A DNA stretch of 5,749 bases from the NCBI GenBank assembly GCA_016296165.1, contig JAEDJV010000151.1, positions 1-5,749 of the forward strand, read 5' to 3'. The DNA comes from Oscillospiraceae bacterium. GTDB taxonomy: Bacteria; Bacillota; Clostridia; Oscillospirales; Ruminococcaceae. Within the stretch, counting starts at the first letter, position 1. Every line of letters begins with the position of its first letter. The notes beneath the pieces were generated by a model. The model was not told where the DNA came from. It did no database searches and saw only the letters and a list, made by a program, of their open reading frames with translations. Both the position numbers and the translations under genes were made by a program. Positions 1-5,682 of this stretch are shown here, piece after piece.

Positions 1-203
1 GAGCTGATTCTATGTTAAACGAAAAAATCATTCTCTGGGATGACAGGATTAGGGCAGAAACTCAGGCTGAAGAAAAAAGAAAATTTGCTGAGATGATGAT
101 TATGAACGGAGAGCCGGCTGAGAAAATTGAACAATATACTGGTCTGAATCTGTCTGTACTGAAACCACTTGCTCAGTCTCTTGGCAAAACACTTGTTCTT
201 TAA
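1..203 (+). CDS. 3' end of a probable Rpn/PD-(D/E)XK nuclease-transposase family gene (5' truncated by window edge)
   Basis: The frame is open to the left edge (first whole codon at position 3) and ends at TAA 201-203. The visible product is about 66 residues, all helical and highly charged. It has a run rich in Arg, Glu, Lys and Gln, then a short segment with the pattern MxMNGEPAEKIEQYTGL. From knowledge of the family, a charged helix followed by 'x-NG-x-P-x-E-x-I-x-x-YTGL' is typical of the extreme C-terminus of Rpn-type recombination-promoting nuclease/putative transposase proteins, whose catalytic domain would lie off the window. No catalytic residues are visible here. An ATG at 12 could instead start a 63-residue protein. 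The bases before it (a GAG eight bases upstream) are too few to judge as an RBS, but the family-like tail argues for a partial gene. Identification is moderate and rests on one short motif. Confidence 0.5.
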   Translation, partial: ADSMLNEKIILWDDRIRAETQAEEKRKFAEMMIMNGEPAEKIEQYTGLNLSVLKPLAQSLGKTLVL

Positions 204-213
204 AATTCAAATC

Positions 214-256
214 AAAATCCGGACATCGCTGTTAATCAGTAAGTCCGGATTTTTTT
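214..256 (+). terminator. Rho-independent terminator after the left-edge gene
   Basis: Arms 214-224 (aaaatccggac) and 243-253 form a perfect 11-bp stem with an 18-nt loop. The plus strand continues into a run of seven T within 250-256. It starts 10 bases after the stop codon at 201-203. The A-rich left flank gives a weaker T-rich tail on the minus strand, so it may also stop transcription from the minus-strand gene ending at 278. Confidence 0.85.
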
Positions 257-277
257 AATATTTAATAATGCACCATA

Positions 278-1528
278 TCACCTTGTAAATTCAAAACACC
301 GACTCATTTCATTTCGCAGACATATCTCCGCGGCCACACCAAGATAGTATTCTGCATATGCCATAGCCATACCGGTATCATCACATAATTTTTCTGCATT
401 TACTGAATCGAAAAGCTTCGCTGCCGACATGACGGTACTTTTCCCGTCATAATACGCTTCTGTAAACTCATTTACGATATCCGGATTTTTAGTAAGCTCT
501 TTTTTATATGCAAGAACCAGTGTCGGATATTTTTTTCTGAATTCTCTGTAACCTTCGGTACAATATTCCCTGTCAGCTATATCTGGAAAAGGTTCAGACA
601 TAAAAGAACTGATTCTGACAGTCAGGCTCATAGGAACAACAAACTCTGACGTATCCTTCCTTTCACTATAATACCATTCACTAAGGTTGCTGAATTCTGA
701 AAAGCAAAAATCTGAAAATTCAGTATTTACTGACGGATCAGCAAGGAAATACTCCCTTATTCTGCAATACAGGTCGATATACTCGTCATAGGTTCTGAAA
801 TTCTTTCCGTTATCAGAATCAGTCTTGTATTCCTGTTTCTTAAATACTGCTGAAATATTAGGAGTATATCCGGCTCTTTCAAGCATCATCTTATGTTTCC
901 TTGTAAGCACAGCAAAATATACATACGGTTTTATCTCTGAAAGTTCCTCATAGGCATTTACCAACCTTACAAGTTCACCGGTGTTCTCCATAAAAATATC
1001 ATAGCAGTCTCCGTTTGAGAGAAACTTTTCCTTTCGTGAAATACCGAAAAGCAGTGCCTGTTCGTTCTGAATATTTTCCTTGCATAAATTCGTGTATACT
1101 AATTCTGATATATTTTTTATCTTCCCTGAAAACAGGAAATACCTGTTAATCTCTTCAAACAATTCAGCTGTGTTTTTCCTCTGTTCAAACCAGCACATCA
1201 GATCCTGATGTTCATTTCTAACCTCAGGGTGCAAATCAAAAAGCACACCAAGGTCGGTAACAAATGCTGAAAACAAATAAATCATCTCGTCACTAACTTC
1301 ACCATTTTCAATTAGTTCACATATATCAAGTCCGGCTGCAAGTACATTGCCTGTGTTTATATGATACTTTTCCATAAGTGAAAAGACATCAGACCTGAAC
1401 TTACACAACTCCGCTGCAGCCTGTTCGTAACTCATTCCTTCATTTTTCAGGATTCTGCTTAACGGAACATAATCATCTGCCAGAGTCTCGATAAATTTGT
1501 AAAACTCGTATCCTTCATCGTAAACCAT
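278..1528 (-). CDS. Unrecognised 416-residue acidic helical protein
   Basis: I do not recognise this protein. The ATG at 1526-1528 is preceded by AGGAG (1536-1540) with a 7-nt gap and by a good promoter, so the start is secure. The product has no signal peptide, no convincing membrane segment and no low-complexity linker. It is dominated by amphipathic helices rich in Glu, Tyr, Phe and Leu, and looks like a soluble cytoplasmic all-alpha protein. Local features include a Cys/Trp patch near residues 111-113 (MCW), an aromatic stretch near 200-210 (PYVYFAVLTR), a Ser/Phe/Glu-rich stretch at 268-290 and a tyrosine-rich C-terminal helix near 390-400. No nucleotide-binding loop, metal-site motif or known catalytic signature was found. 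It lies downstream of the 651-residue gene on the same strand, but a terminator and its own promoter separate them, so co-regulation is not shown. Composition and codon style match the neighbours. Confidence 0.85.
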   Translation of the reverse strand: MVYDEGYEFYKFIETLADDYVPLSRILKNEGMSYEQAAAELCKFRSDVFSLMEKYHINTGNVLAAGLDICELIENGEVSDEMIYLFSAFVTDLGVLFDLHPEVRNEHQDLMCWFEQRKNTAELFEEINRYFLFSGKIKNISELVYTNLCKENIQNEQALLFGISRKEKFLSNGDCYDIFMENTGELVRLVNAYEELSEIKPYVYFAVLTRKHKMMLERAGYTPNISAVFKKQEYKTDSDNGKNFRTYDEYIDLYCRIREYFLADPSVNTEFSDFCFSEFSNLSEWYYSERKDTSEFVVPMSLTVRISSFMSEPFPDIADREYCTEGYREFRKKYPTLVLAYKKELTKNPDIVNEFTEAYYDGKSTVMSAAKLFDSVNAEKLCDDTGMAMAYAEYYLGVAAEICLRNEMSRCFEFTR

Positions 1529-1533
1529 TTTTT

Positions 1534-1540
1534 CACTCCT
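1534..1540 (-). promoter_or_regulatory. Ribosome binding site of the 416-residue gene
   Basis: On the minus strand this reads AGGAGTG. The AGGAG core ends 7 nt before the ATG at 1528, which fixes the start codon. Confidence 0.85.
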
Positions 1541-1575
1541 AACTCAAATGTGATTTATTAATAGATGTTTTATTT

Positions 1576-1604
1576 ATAGTATCATAAATAACCACACTTG
1601 TAAA
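1576..1604 (-). promoter_or_regulatory. Sigma-A type promoter for the 416-residue gene
   Basis: Minus strand: -35 TTTACA (1599-1604), a 17-nt spacer, then -10 TACTAT (1576-1581). Each hexamer has one mismatch to consensus. The predicted start near 1569 gives a leader of about 41 nt. The -35 lies immediately beyond the terminator of the upstream minus-strand gene, so this gene has an independent start. Confidence 0.7.
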
Positions 1605-1647
1605 CTAAAAACAGTTCCAAAAGAAAAGTATTCTTAAGGAACTGTTT
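1604..1647 (-). terminator. Rho-independent terminator of the 651-residue gene
   Basis: Arms 1609-1618 (aaacagttcc) and 1638-1647 pair over 10 bp. A 2x2 A/A internal loop follows, then a further 5 bp (1621-1625 with 1631-1635) closed by a 5-nt loop. On the minus strand the stem runs into TTTTTAGTTT. It lies about 55 nt past the stop of the upstream minus-strand gene. Confidence 0.75.
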
Positions 1648-1701
1648 ATTCATAGTCTGACACCAATCTCAGGAAAAATATACAGAACTGTTTTACAATA
1701 A

Positions 1702-3657
1702 TTATGTACTCTGTTTTGATGTTCCAAGATGTCCCGGCATGGAACCTATAATTACCTTACCAGCTTCATCAGACCAGCAGAAATATATTCTTATCAGCAC
1801 CTGTGAACTTACACCGTTTTTTATGTGAAGATCAAGTGTGTATTTTATTCCCTCATGTGTTACAGTATAGTCACTGGCACATGTGCGGAGAGCACCTTTT
1901 CCACAGCTGGTTACCTCCCAGATACAGGATTCAGCATACAGGTTAAGTTCATCTTCAGAAATCTTTCCGAGTCGGTATGCTGCATATGCATTGAGATAAT
2001 ATAGTCCGTCACAGAGATCAGCAATATCCAGCGCACCGGAATATTTTTTAAGTTCACTTCTCGCTCTTGATGTAATTACTATACCTTCTGAAAGTGTCTT
2101 CTCGGCCCAGCTGCATACATCTTCGACATCATCCGGAAAACGCCCGGCATCCTCTGCTTTCTTTTTATAGAATGATATAACCGAAGATGATTTTCTGTAT
2201 GACTCTGAAATTTTGTCCAGTTCCTCCTCTGCCTTTCTGGCAGCTGCTTCAGCTCTTTCCCTTTCACGTATTTCTAATTCAAGTTTTTTGGTAGCAATAC
2301 GGAGTTCTTCGGCATTCATACGCATACCGTTATCATTGTTCTGCAGTTCCCTGATTTTCTGTTCAAGTGCATTTTTCTGATTCTCAAGAAAACTTATCCG
2401 GTCTTCAAGAGTCATGTTTTCCTGTTCTTTTCTGGACATTCCGAGTATTCGTGCATCGGTACCAAAAACAGTATTTCCATAGCTGAAAACTGCACCTTTG
2501 AGCATCATTCTTACTTCTTTTTTCAGTCTCTTCCTTAATACATCAGGATCATCTTTGAAAGTGTTAAATTTTACAGTTTCGGAAATAATACCATGCATCA
2601 TGACAATCACATCACCGGCATCAAACCCAAGCCTGAGTTTGTTGTTTATTATACTCAGACATTTTTCTGAAATATATGCCACAAGTCCAAATCCCTTCAG
2701 ACTGTCAGCAAGAGTTTCATAATTAATGGTTCTCTGTTCGATATACTCATACTGATCTTTTATTTCTGACCTTCTGATGTTCTGTTTTGGCTGTGAAATA
2801 TCCAGCGGAATATATTTTCGTTCATCATCTTTTTTCTTCTTTTCGTCCTTTTTCTTTACCATTGTAACCGAAAAATCTGAAGTAAAATCAGTTTTAGAAG
2901 TAAATTTTTCTGACAAACCACCGGCTGGAACCGATGACATAGACGAAACCAGCGAAGATTTTGCGTTTTCAAACACATCAGCAGCATTTTTTACTTTCTT
3001 GATTTTTTCCGGTTCGCATACTATTACAAACGGCATATCACAATCCCTGGACAAAACTGCGTCACAAAATATCTCAGCTTCATTTCTGCATGATACTATT
3101 ACCGGTTTTCCGTCAATATTATATTGATTTCTGAAACATACCAGAGGATTTTCTGAAAGTTTCTTTACAAGAGTCGGGCGGAAAACTTCACATCCGGCAT
3201 CCGAGCCAACAGGTTCTGAACAAACTGTCCTCACTCCAGCCTCAACATAATCCGGATATTTTCTGAACGAAATATCCGTAATAAAGCTTCTGCCCTGAAC
3301 AGGTTTTCTCTCCTGCTCTGAACCGATATTCGCTCCCATATCGTTTTCTGAAACCGTAAGAGTCCAGATTCCGTCATTTTCAAGATAAACTGATTCAATA
3401 CTGCATCCAAGATTCATTGAAAATGAAGTTAGTCTCTTTTCAGTAAAATTTTTGTAATCCTCAGGTTCAGGAGTAACAAGCACATCAGGAAGTTCCTTAA
3501 AATCCGAAAGGCGATTTCTAAGCCATCGTAATGTTTCAAGTATGCAGATAAGAAAAACATCCGTTGCCGGCTCAGATGATGTCGTCTGTGCATGAAACTG
3601 ATATGTAGGATAACTCCTTGATGGTACAATGTGTGTAGTCTGATATGTATTTGTCAT
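1702..3657 (-). CDS. Unrecognised 651-residue multidomain protein with lysine-rich linker and coiled coil
   Basis: I do not recognise this protein. The frame is open up to an ATG at 3792, but I place the start at the ATG 3655-3657 (MTNTYQ...). AAAGGAA lies at 3666-3672, 9 nt from this ATG measured from its AGGA core, and a near-consensus promoter lies inside the longer frame. Residues 30-215 look like a mixed alpha/beta domain, with a hydrophobic helix at about 33-50 and alternating strands, for example around 94-102 and 185-190. Residues 216-300 form a polar, probably disordered linker containing KKKDEKKKKDDERK (268-281). Residues 310-405 are helical. A charged coiled coil spans about 416-490. 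The C-terminal 530-651 begins helical and ends in strands with IRIYFCW, VIIGSMPGHL. No signal peptide or clear membrane segment is visible, so it is probably cytoplasmic. A large modular protein of this kind could be regulatory, structural or defence-related, but nothing here decides that. Confidence 0.85.
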   Translation of the reverse strand: MTNTYQTTHIVPSRSYPTYQFHAQTTSSEPATDVFLICILETLRWLRNRLSDFKELPDVLVTPEPEDYKNFTEKRLTSFSMNLGCSIESVYLENDGIWTLTVSENDMGANIGSEQERKPVQGRSFITDISFRKYPDYVEAGVRTVCSEPVGSDAGCEVFRPTLVKKLSENPLVCFRNQYNIDGKPVIVSCRNEAEIFCDAVLSRDCDMPFVIVCEPEKIKKVKNAADVFENAKSSLVSSMSSVPAGGLSEKFTSKTDFTSDFSVTMVKKKDEKKKKDDERKYIPLDISQPKQNIRRSEIKDQYEYIEQRTINYETLADSLKGFGLVAYISEKCLSIINNKLRLGFDAGDVIVMMHGIISETVKFNTFKDDPDVLRKRLKKEVRMMLKGAVFSYGNTVFGTDARILGMSRKEQENMTLEDRISFLENQKNALEQKIRELQNNDNGMRMNAEELRIATKKLELEIRERERAEAAARKAEEELDKISESYRKSSSVISFYKKKAEDAGRFPDDVEDVCSWAEKTLSEGIVITSRARSELKKYSGALDIADLCDGLYYLNAYAAYRLGKISEDELNLYAESCIWEVTSCGKGALRTCASDYTVTHEGIKYTLDLHIKNGVSSQVLIRIYFCWSDEAGKVIIGSMPGHLGTSKQST

Positions 3658-3665
3658 AATCCCCG

Positions 3666-3672
3666 TTCCTTT
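3666..3672 (-). promoter_or_regulatory. RBS that decides the start of the 651-residue gene
   Basis: The minus strand reads AAAGGAA, with 9 nt between its AGGA core and the ATG at 3657. No comparable site precedes the alternative in-frame ATGs at 3675, 3684 or 3792. Confidence 0.7.
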
Positions 3673-3712
3673 CATATATAACATGTTAATGACAACTTCA
3701 TTATTTGATACA

Positions 3713-3741
3713 ATTATAACATTTTCAAACATAATTATCAA
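3713..3741 (-). promoter_or_regulatory. Promoter of the 651-residue gene
   Basis: Minus strand: -35 TTGATA (3736-3741), a 17-nt spacer, then a perfect -10 TATAAT (3713-3718). The predicted start near 3706 gives a leader of about 49 nt before the ATG at 3657. It also rules out translation from the upstream in-frame ATG at 3792 for this transcript. Confidence 0.8.
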
Positions 3742-3785
3742 GCGAACAGCCACTTTCTCTGCTTTTTTATGACAAAAATTTTTAT

Positions 3786-3815
3786 TTGACATTCGTTATA
3801 TCAGAGGTGTATAAT
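3786..3815 (+). promoter_or_regulatory. Consensus promoter of the amidohydrolase gene
   Basis: TTGACA (3786-3791) and TATAAT (3810-3815) are both perfect hexamers, separated by 18 nt. The predicted start is near 3822. The divergent promoter for the minus-strand gene begins 44 bp away, so the two promoters sit back to back in a 236-bp intergenic region. Confidence 0.85.
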
Positions 3816-3826
3816 ATATAGGCGAA

Positions 3827-3864
3827 AGTGAATATTTTTATGAATTTTCCGGCAAATATTCACT
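3827..3864 (+). promoter_or_regulatory. 11-bp dyad / leader hairpin upstream of the amidohydrolase gene
   Basis: Arms 3827-3837 (agtgaatattt) and 3854-3864 are perfectly complementary around a 16-nt loop. The dyad starts about 6 nt after the predicted transcription start. It is followed by A-rich sequence and not by T residues, so it is not a normal terminator for the plus strand. It could be a 5' mRNA-stabilising hairpin or an operator for an unidentified regulator. Which of these applies cannot be decided from the sequence. Confidence 0.6.
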
Positions 3865-3893
3865 AAAAAAATATATACAGGAAGCGATTTTAA

Positions 3894-4685
3894 ATGATAA
3901 TTGACTCACACGTTCATATTTTCCCGGACAAGATAGCTGACAAAGCTGTTGCCAGTGTAAGAGATTTTTACGACCTTGCCATGTCATATGACGGCAGACT
4001 TGAGACAATACTAACCGAGGGTGCTAAGGCGGGTGTTGATAAATTTCTTATTCTATCTGTAGCAACAGCAGCTGATCAGGTTACAGGAATCAATAATTTC
4101 CTTGCAAAATGTGTACATGAGCACAGCGATAAGCTCATAGGATTCTGTGCTATGCATCCCGATTTTGAAGATCCGGAAACGGAAATAAAACGAGCTGAAG
4201 AACTTGGTTTAAAAGGAATAAAACTTCATCCAGATTTTCAGAGATTTGAAATAGACAGTGAAAAAGCAATGCGGATCTATAAAGCAGCAGCAGGTAAAAT
4301 GCCTATTCTCTTTCACACAGGTGATTTCAGAACAGAATGGTCCAGCCCTTCAAGAATGGCAAAAATAGCGGAGATGTTTCCGGATCTCGACGTTATCGCA
4401 TCACATTTTGGCGGATGGTCTGAATGGGATGAGGCAGCACGCGTATATAAAACAAAGAATGTTTATGTTGATTCGTCAAGTTCATTATATTCCATGTCGC
4501 CTGAAGAAGCCAGAATAATGATCGATGTTTTCGGTGCAGATCATGTATTTTTCGGAACAGACTTTCCGATGTGGGATATACCAACGGAACTTGAACGTTT
4601 CAGCAAACTTCCTCTTACGGATGAAGAACGTGAGATGATTTTCCATAAAAATATTGAAAACCTGCTTGCAAAGTACGAAAAATAA
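3894..4685 (+). CDS. Amidohydrolase family protein, TIM-barrel metal-dependent hydrolase (Amidohydro_2 type)
   Basis: This is a complete 263-residue protein, within the usual size range of compact Amidohydro_2/COG2159-type hydrolases. The ATG has AGGAAG (3879-3884) 9 nt upstream. Visible active-site elements follow the order known for the superfamily: HxH metal ligands H6 and H8 after the first strand (IIDSHVHIF), the GIKLHP strand with K110 and H112, H141 in LFHTGDF, H171 in VIASHFGGW and the catalytic D223 in FFGTDFPMW. The C-terminus KNIENLLAKY is the usual end of this family. All expected ligand positions are present, so it should be an active cytoplasmic, metal-dependent enzyme cleaving C-N, C-O or C-C bonds; the family includes decarboxylases. 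The substrate cannot be told from sequence, and no neighbour suggests a pathway. It is a single-gene unit: a consensus promoter lies upstream and a long terminator stem starts 20 nt after the stop. Confidence 0.9.
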   Translation: MIIDSHVHIFPDKIADKAVASVRDFYDLAMSYDGRLETILTEGAKAGVDKFLILSVATAADQVTGINNFLAKCVHEHSDKLIGFCAMHPDFEDPETEIKRAEELGLKGIKLHPDFQRFEIDSEKAMRIYKAAAGKMPILFHTGDFRTEWSSPSRMAKIAEMFPDLDVIASHFGGWSEWDEAARVYKTKNVYVDSSSSLYSMSPEEARIMIDVFGADHVFFGTDFPMWDIPTELERFSKLPLTDEEREMIFHKNIENLLAKYEK

Positions 4686-4705
4686 ATCTTACAGTAAAAT
4701 ATATT

Positions 4706-4764
4706 ATAAATATTGCCTTGTACAGCCGTTAAAGAATTTTTCGGGTGTACAAGGCAATATTTAT
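4706..4764. terminator. Bidirectional terminator between convergent amidohydrolase and bioY genes
   Basis: Arms 4706-4724 and 4746-4764 form a perfect 19-bp stem (core attgccttgtaca) around a 21-nt loop. The outer part of the stem is AT-rich on both sides, giving U-rich 3' arms in either direction. It starts 20 nt after the plus-strand stop and ends 5 nt before the bioY stop codon at 4770-4772. Confidence 0.85.
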
Positions 4765-4769
4765 TATAT

Positions 4770-5330
4770 TTAGTTTCTGTATTTTGCTGTAAGCGGAATG
4801 AGACGTTTTCCCAGAAGTGTTCCGATAAAGCATTTCAGAATGTCTCCCGGGATGGTGAATAGAAAACAGTTTAGAAACAGAATTTTCATAGTCGTACCGT
4901 TTCCCCATAGTTCTGAAGCCATAAAGAAATATGGTACCCCTACTGTGTACACAGCAAGAACCCCGGTAAAATTAGCTGCAAATATTCTTAAATAAGAAGG
5001 GGTATCGGTTTTATGAACGATCTTTGCATTAATAAACGTCCCCAGGATATAGCCAAGAAGATATCCGAATGTTGGAATAAAAATATAGCTTATTCCACCA
5101 CCCTGCGTAAAAATCGGAACTCCTAAAAGCCCGATAACAATGTACAGTAAAACACTAAGTGTTCCCCATTTTGCTCCAAGGAGCAGAGCTGCCAGAATTG
5201 TAAAAAGTCCCTGAAGAGTAATCGGTACAAGAGGGATTGGTATCTTCAGAAACGCTCCGACTGCAATCAGTGCTGTAAACAGACTGCACAAACACATCAT
5301 AAGTACTTTATTTTCTTTCTTCGATTCCAT
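4770..5330 (-). CDS. bioY: BioY biotin transporter, substrate-binding S component of an ECF transporter
   Basis: This integral membrane protein captures biotin and normally works with the shared EcfA/EcfA'/EcfT energising module, encoded elsewhere. The product is 186 residues, a normal length for BioY. Counted from the ATG at 5339 (3 residues longer), it shows the BioY landmarks: PLVPITLQ (36-43) after the first helix, GVPIFTQGGGISYIFIPTFGY (73-93 region, the Gly-rich substrate loop) and FTIPGDILK near 161-169. About six hydrophobic segments are visible, near 11-30, 37-56, 59-78, 83-105, 117-140 and 151-172. I start at the ATG 5328-5330 because AAAGGA (5339-5344) lies 8 nt upstream of it. The same RBS abuts the ATG at 5337-5339, and the predicted transcript begins only about 8 nt before that codon. 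It is a single-gene unit under a probable BirA operator. Confidence 0.93.
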   Translation of the reverse strand: MESKKENKVLMMCLCSLFTALIAVGAFLKIPIPLVPITLQGLFTILAALLLGAKWGTLSVLLYIVIGLLGVPIFTQGGGISYIFIPTFGYLLGYILGTFINAKIVHKTDTPSYLRIFAANFTGVLAVYTVGVPYFFMASELWGNGTTMKILFLNCFLFTIPGDILKCFIGTLLGKRLIPLTAKYRN

Positions 5331-5338
5331 GATATTCA

Positions 5339-5344
5339 TCCTTT
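5339..5344 (-). promoter_or_regulatory. RBS favouring the ATG at 5330 as the bioY start
   Basis: The minus strand reads AAAGGA, with an 8-nt gap to the ATG at 5328-5330. The same bases overlap the alternative ATG at 5337-5339, so they cannot serve it. A weaker AGGA lies 11 nt upstream of that alternative. Confidence 0.65.
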
Positions 5345-5354
5345 CATGTTTCCT

Positions 5355-5383
5355 ATTATACCATATGAATCGATAATTGTCAA
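5355..5383 (-). promoter_or_regulatory. Consensus promoter of bioY
   Basis: Minus strand: TTGACA (5378-5383), a 17-nt spacer, TATAAT (5355-5360), with TG one base upstream of the -10 (extended -10). It is a perfect sigma-A promoter, with the start expected near 5348. Its -35 hexamer lies wholly inside the left arm of the dyad operator, as expected for a strong promoter held off by a repressor. Confidence 0.9.
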
Positions 5384-5412
5384 CTAGAAGTATAAAACAA
5401 AGTTGACAATTA
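5374..5412. promoter_or_regulatory. Probable BirA (biotin repressor) operator
   Basis: Two perfectly inverted 12-bp arms, taattgtcaact (5374-5385) and agttgacaatta (5401-5412), are separated by 15 bp. BirA operators in Gram-positive bacteria follow a TTGTnAAC-spacer-GTTnACAA pattern, and the E. coli operator spans 40 bp with 12-bp half-sites. This 39-bp dyad fits both, and it covers the bioY -35 element. The expected mechanism is that BirA carrying biotinyl-AMP dimerises here and blocks RNA polymerase when biotin is sufficient. The birA gene is not in the window, so the regulator's identity is inferred. Confidence 0.85.
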
Positions 5413-5454
5413 AAAAAATAAAAACCTCAGTAGAAATATTTCTCTGAGGTTTTT
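5411..5454 (-). terminator. Strong terminator of the dockerin-domain gene
   Basis: Arms 5420-5430 (aaaaacctcag) and 5444-5454 form a perfect 11-bp stem. The inner bases 5432-5443 form their own palindrome (agaaatatttct). On the minus strand the stem is followed by TTTTTATTTTTTTA. It lies 22 nt past the dockerin gene's stop and its tail touches the bioY operator. Confidence 0.85.
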
Positions 5455-5475
5455 GAAAAAATATAATTTTAATTT

Positions 5476-5682
5476 CTACTGACTTAACAATAGTTCTTTA
5501 AGTAAAACCAAATCCAAAACATCAGTTTTCCCGTCTTCATTCATATCAGCATTTTTATGTTCAAACGCGTCATGATCCGAGTCTGTAAGATATCGTATAA
5601 GTTTCACCAGATCTGCTGAATTTATTCTTCCGTTTCCGTCCGTATCCCCTTTAAGTTCATGTCCTGGAAGTTCATGAGGCAT
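5476..5682 (-). CDS. Dockerin type I domain, orphan small frame or remnant of a larger gene
   Basis: The 68-residue frame is almost entirely one dockerin. The first EF-hand-like calcium loop is D13, D15, N17, N21, D24 (GDTDGNGRINSAD), followed by the helix LVKLIRYL. The second loop is D46, N48, D50, D54, D57 (ADMNEDGKTDVLD), followed by LVLLKELLL. Dockerins bind cohesins on scaffoldins in cellulosome-like complexes and normally sit at the end of a secreted enzyme. Here no signal peptide or catalytic domain precedes it. The only ATG (5682) lacks a good RBS. Reading upstream in frame gives about 19 more linker-like residues, then TAA at 5740-5742, and the other two minus-strand frames also stop within 21 nt of the window edge. 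It may therefore be a broken 3' end of a dockerin-bearing gene or a dockerin-only protein. The domain is certain; the status of the gene is not. Confidence 0.65.
   Translation of the reverse strand: MPHELPGHELKGDTDGNGRINSADLVKLIRYLTDSDHDAFEHKNADMNEDGKTDVLDLVLLKELLLSQ

Noticed and set aside
1638..1693. Short direct repeat gaactgttt near 1639 and 1685
   Set aside because: It is nine bases in AT-rich DNA; the first copy is a terminator arm, and nothing suggests a mobile-element end.
2079..2267. Minus-strand 62-codon frame in the coiled-coil region
   Set aside because: It is an out-of-frame reading of the coiled-coil codons and resembles no protein.
2498..2722. Plus-strand 74-codon frame
   Set aside because: It is antisense within the same gene; its composition is explained by the complementary strand.
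2777..3127. 116-codon plus-strand open frame inside the 651-residue gene
   Set aside because: It is antisense to a well-supported gene, rich in Phe/Ser from the complement of Lys/Glu codons, and has no sensible domain.
400..3400. Frequent ttctgaa/tttctgaa words across both unknown genes
   Set aside because: They are scattered without regular spacing and follow from Ser-Glu and Phe-Arg codon pairs (TCA-GAA, TTC-AGA) on the minus strand, so they are codon usage and not a repeat array.
3429..3629. Minus-strand 66-codon frame
   Set aside because: It overlaps the start of the 651-residue gene in another frame on the same strand and has no independent support.
4393..4584. Minus-strand 63-codon frame
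   Set aside because: It is antisense to the amidohydrolase active-site region, which clearly codes on the plus strand.
4798..4995. Plus-strand 65-codon frame
   Set aside because: It is antisense to bioY.
5340..5475. Riboswitch upstream of bioY
   Set aside because: The predicted leader is under 25 nt, too short for a riboswitch; the DNA dyad on the -35 explains the regulation better.
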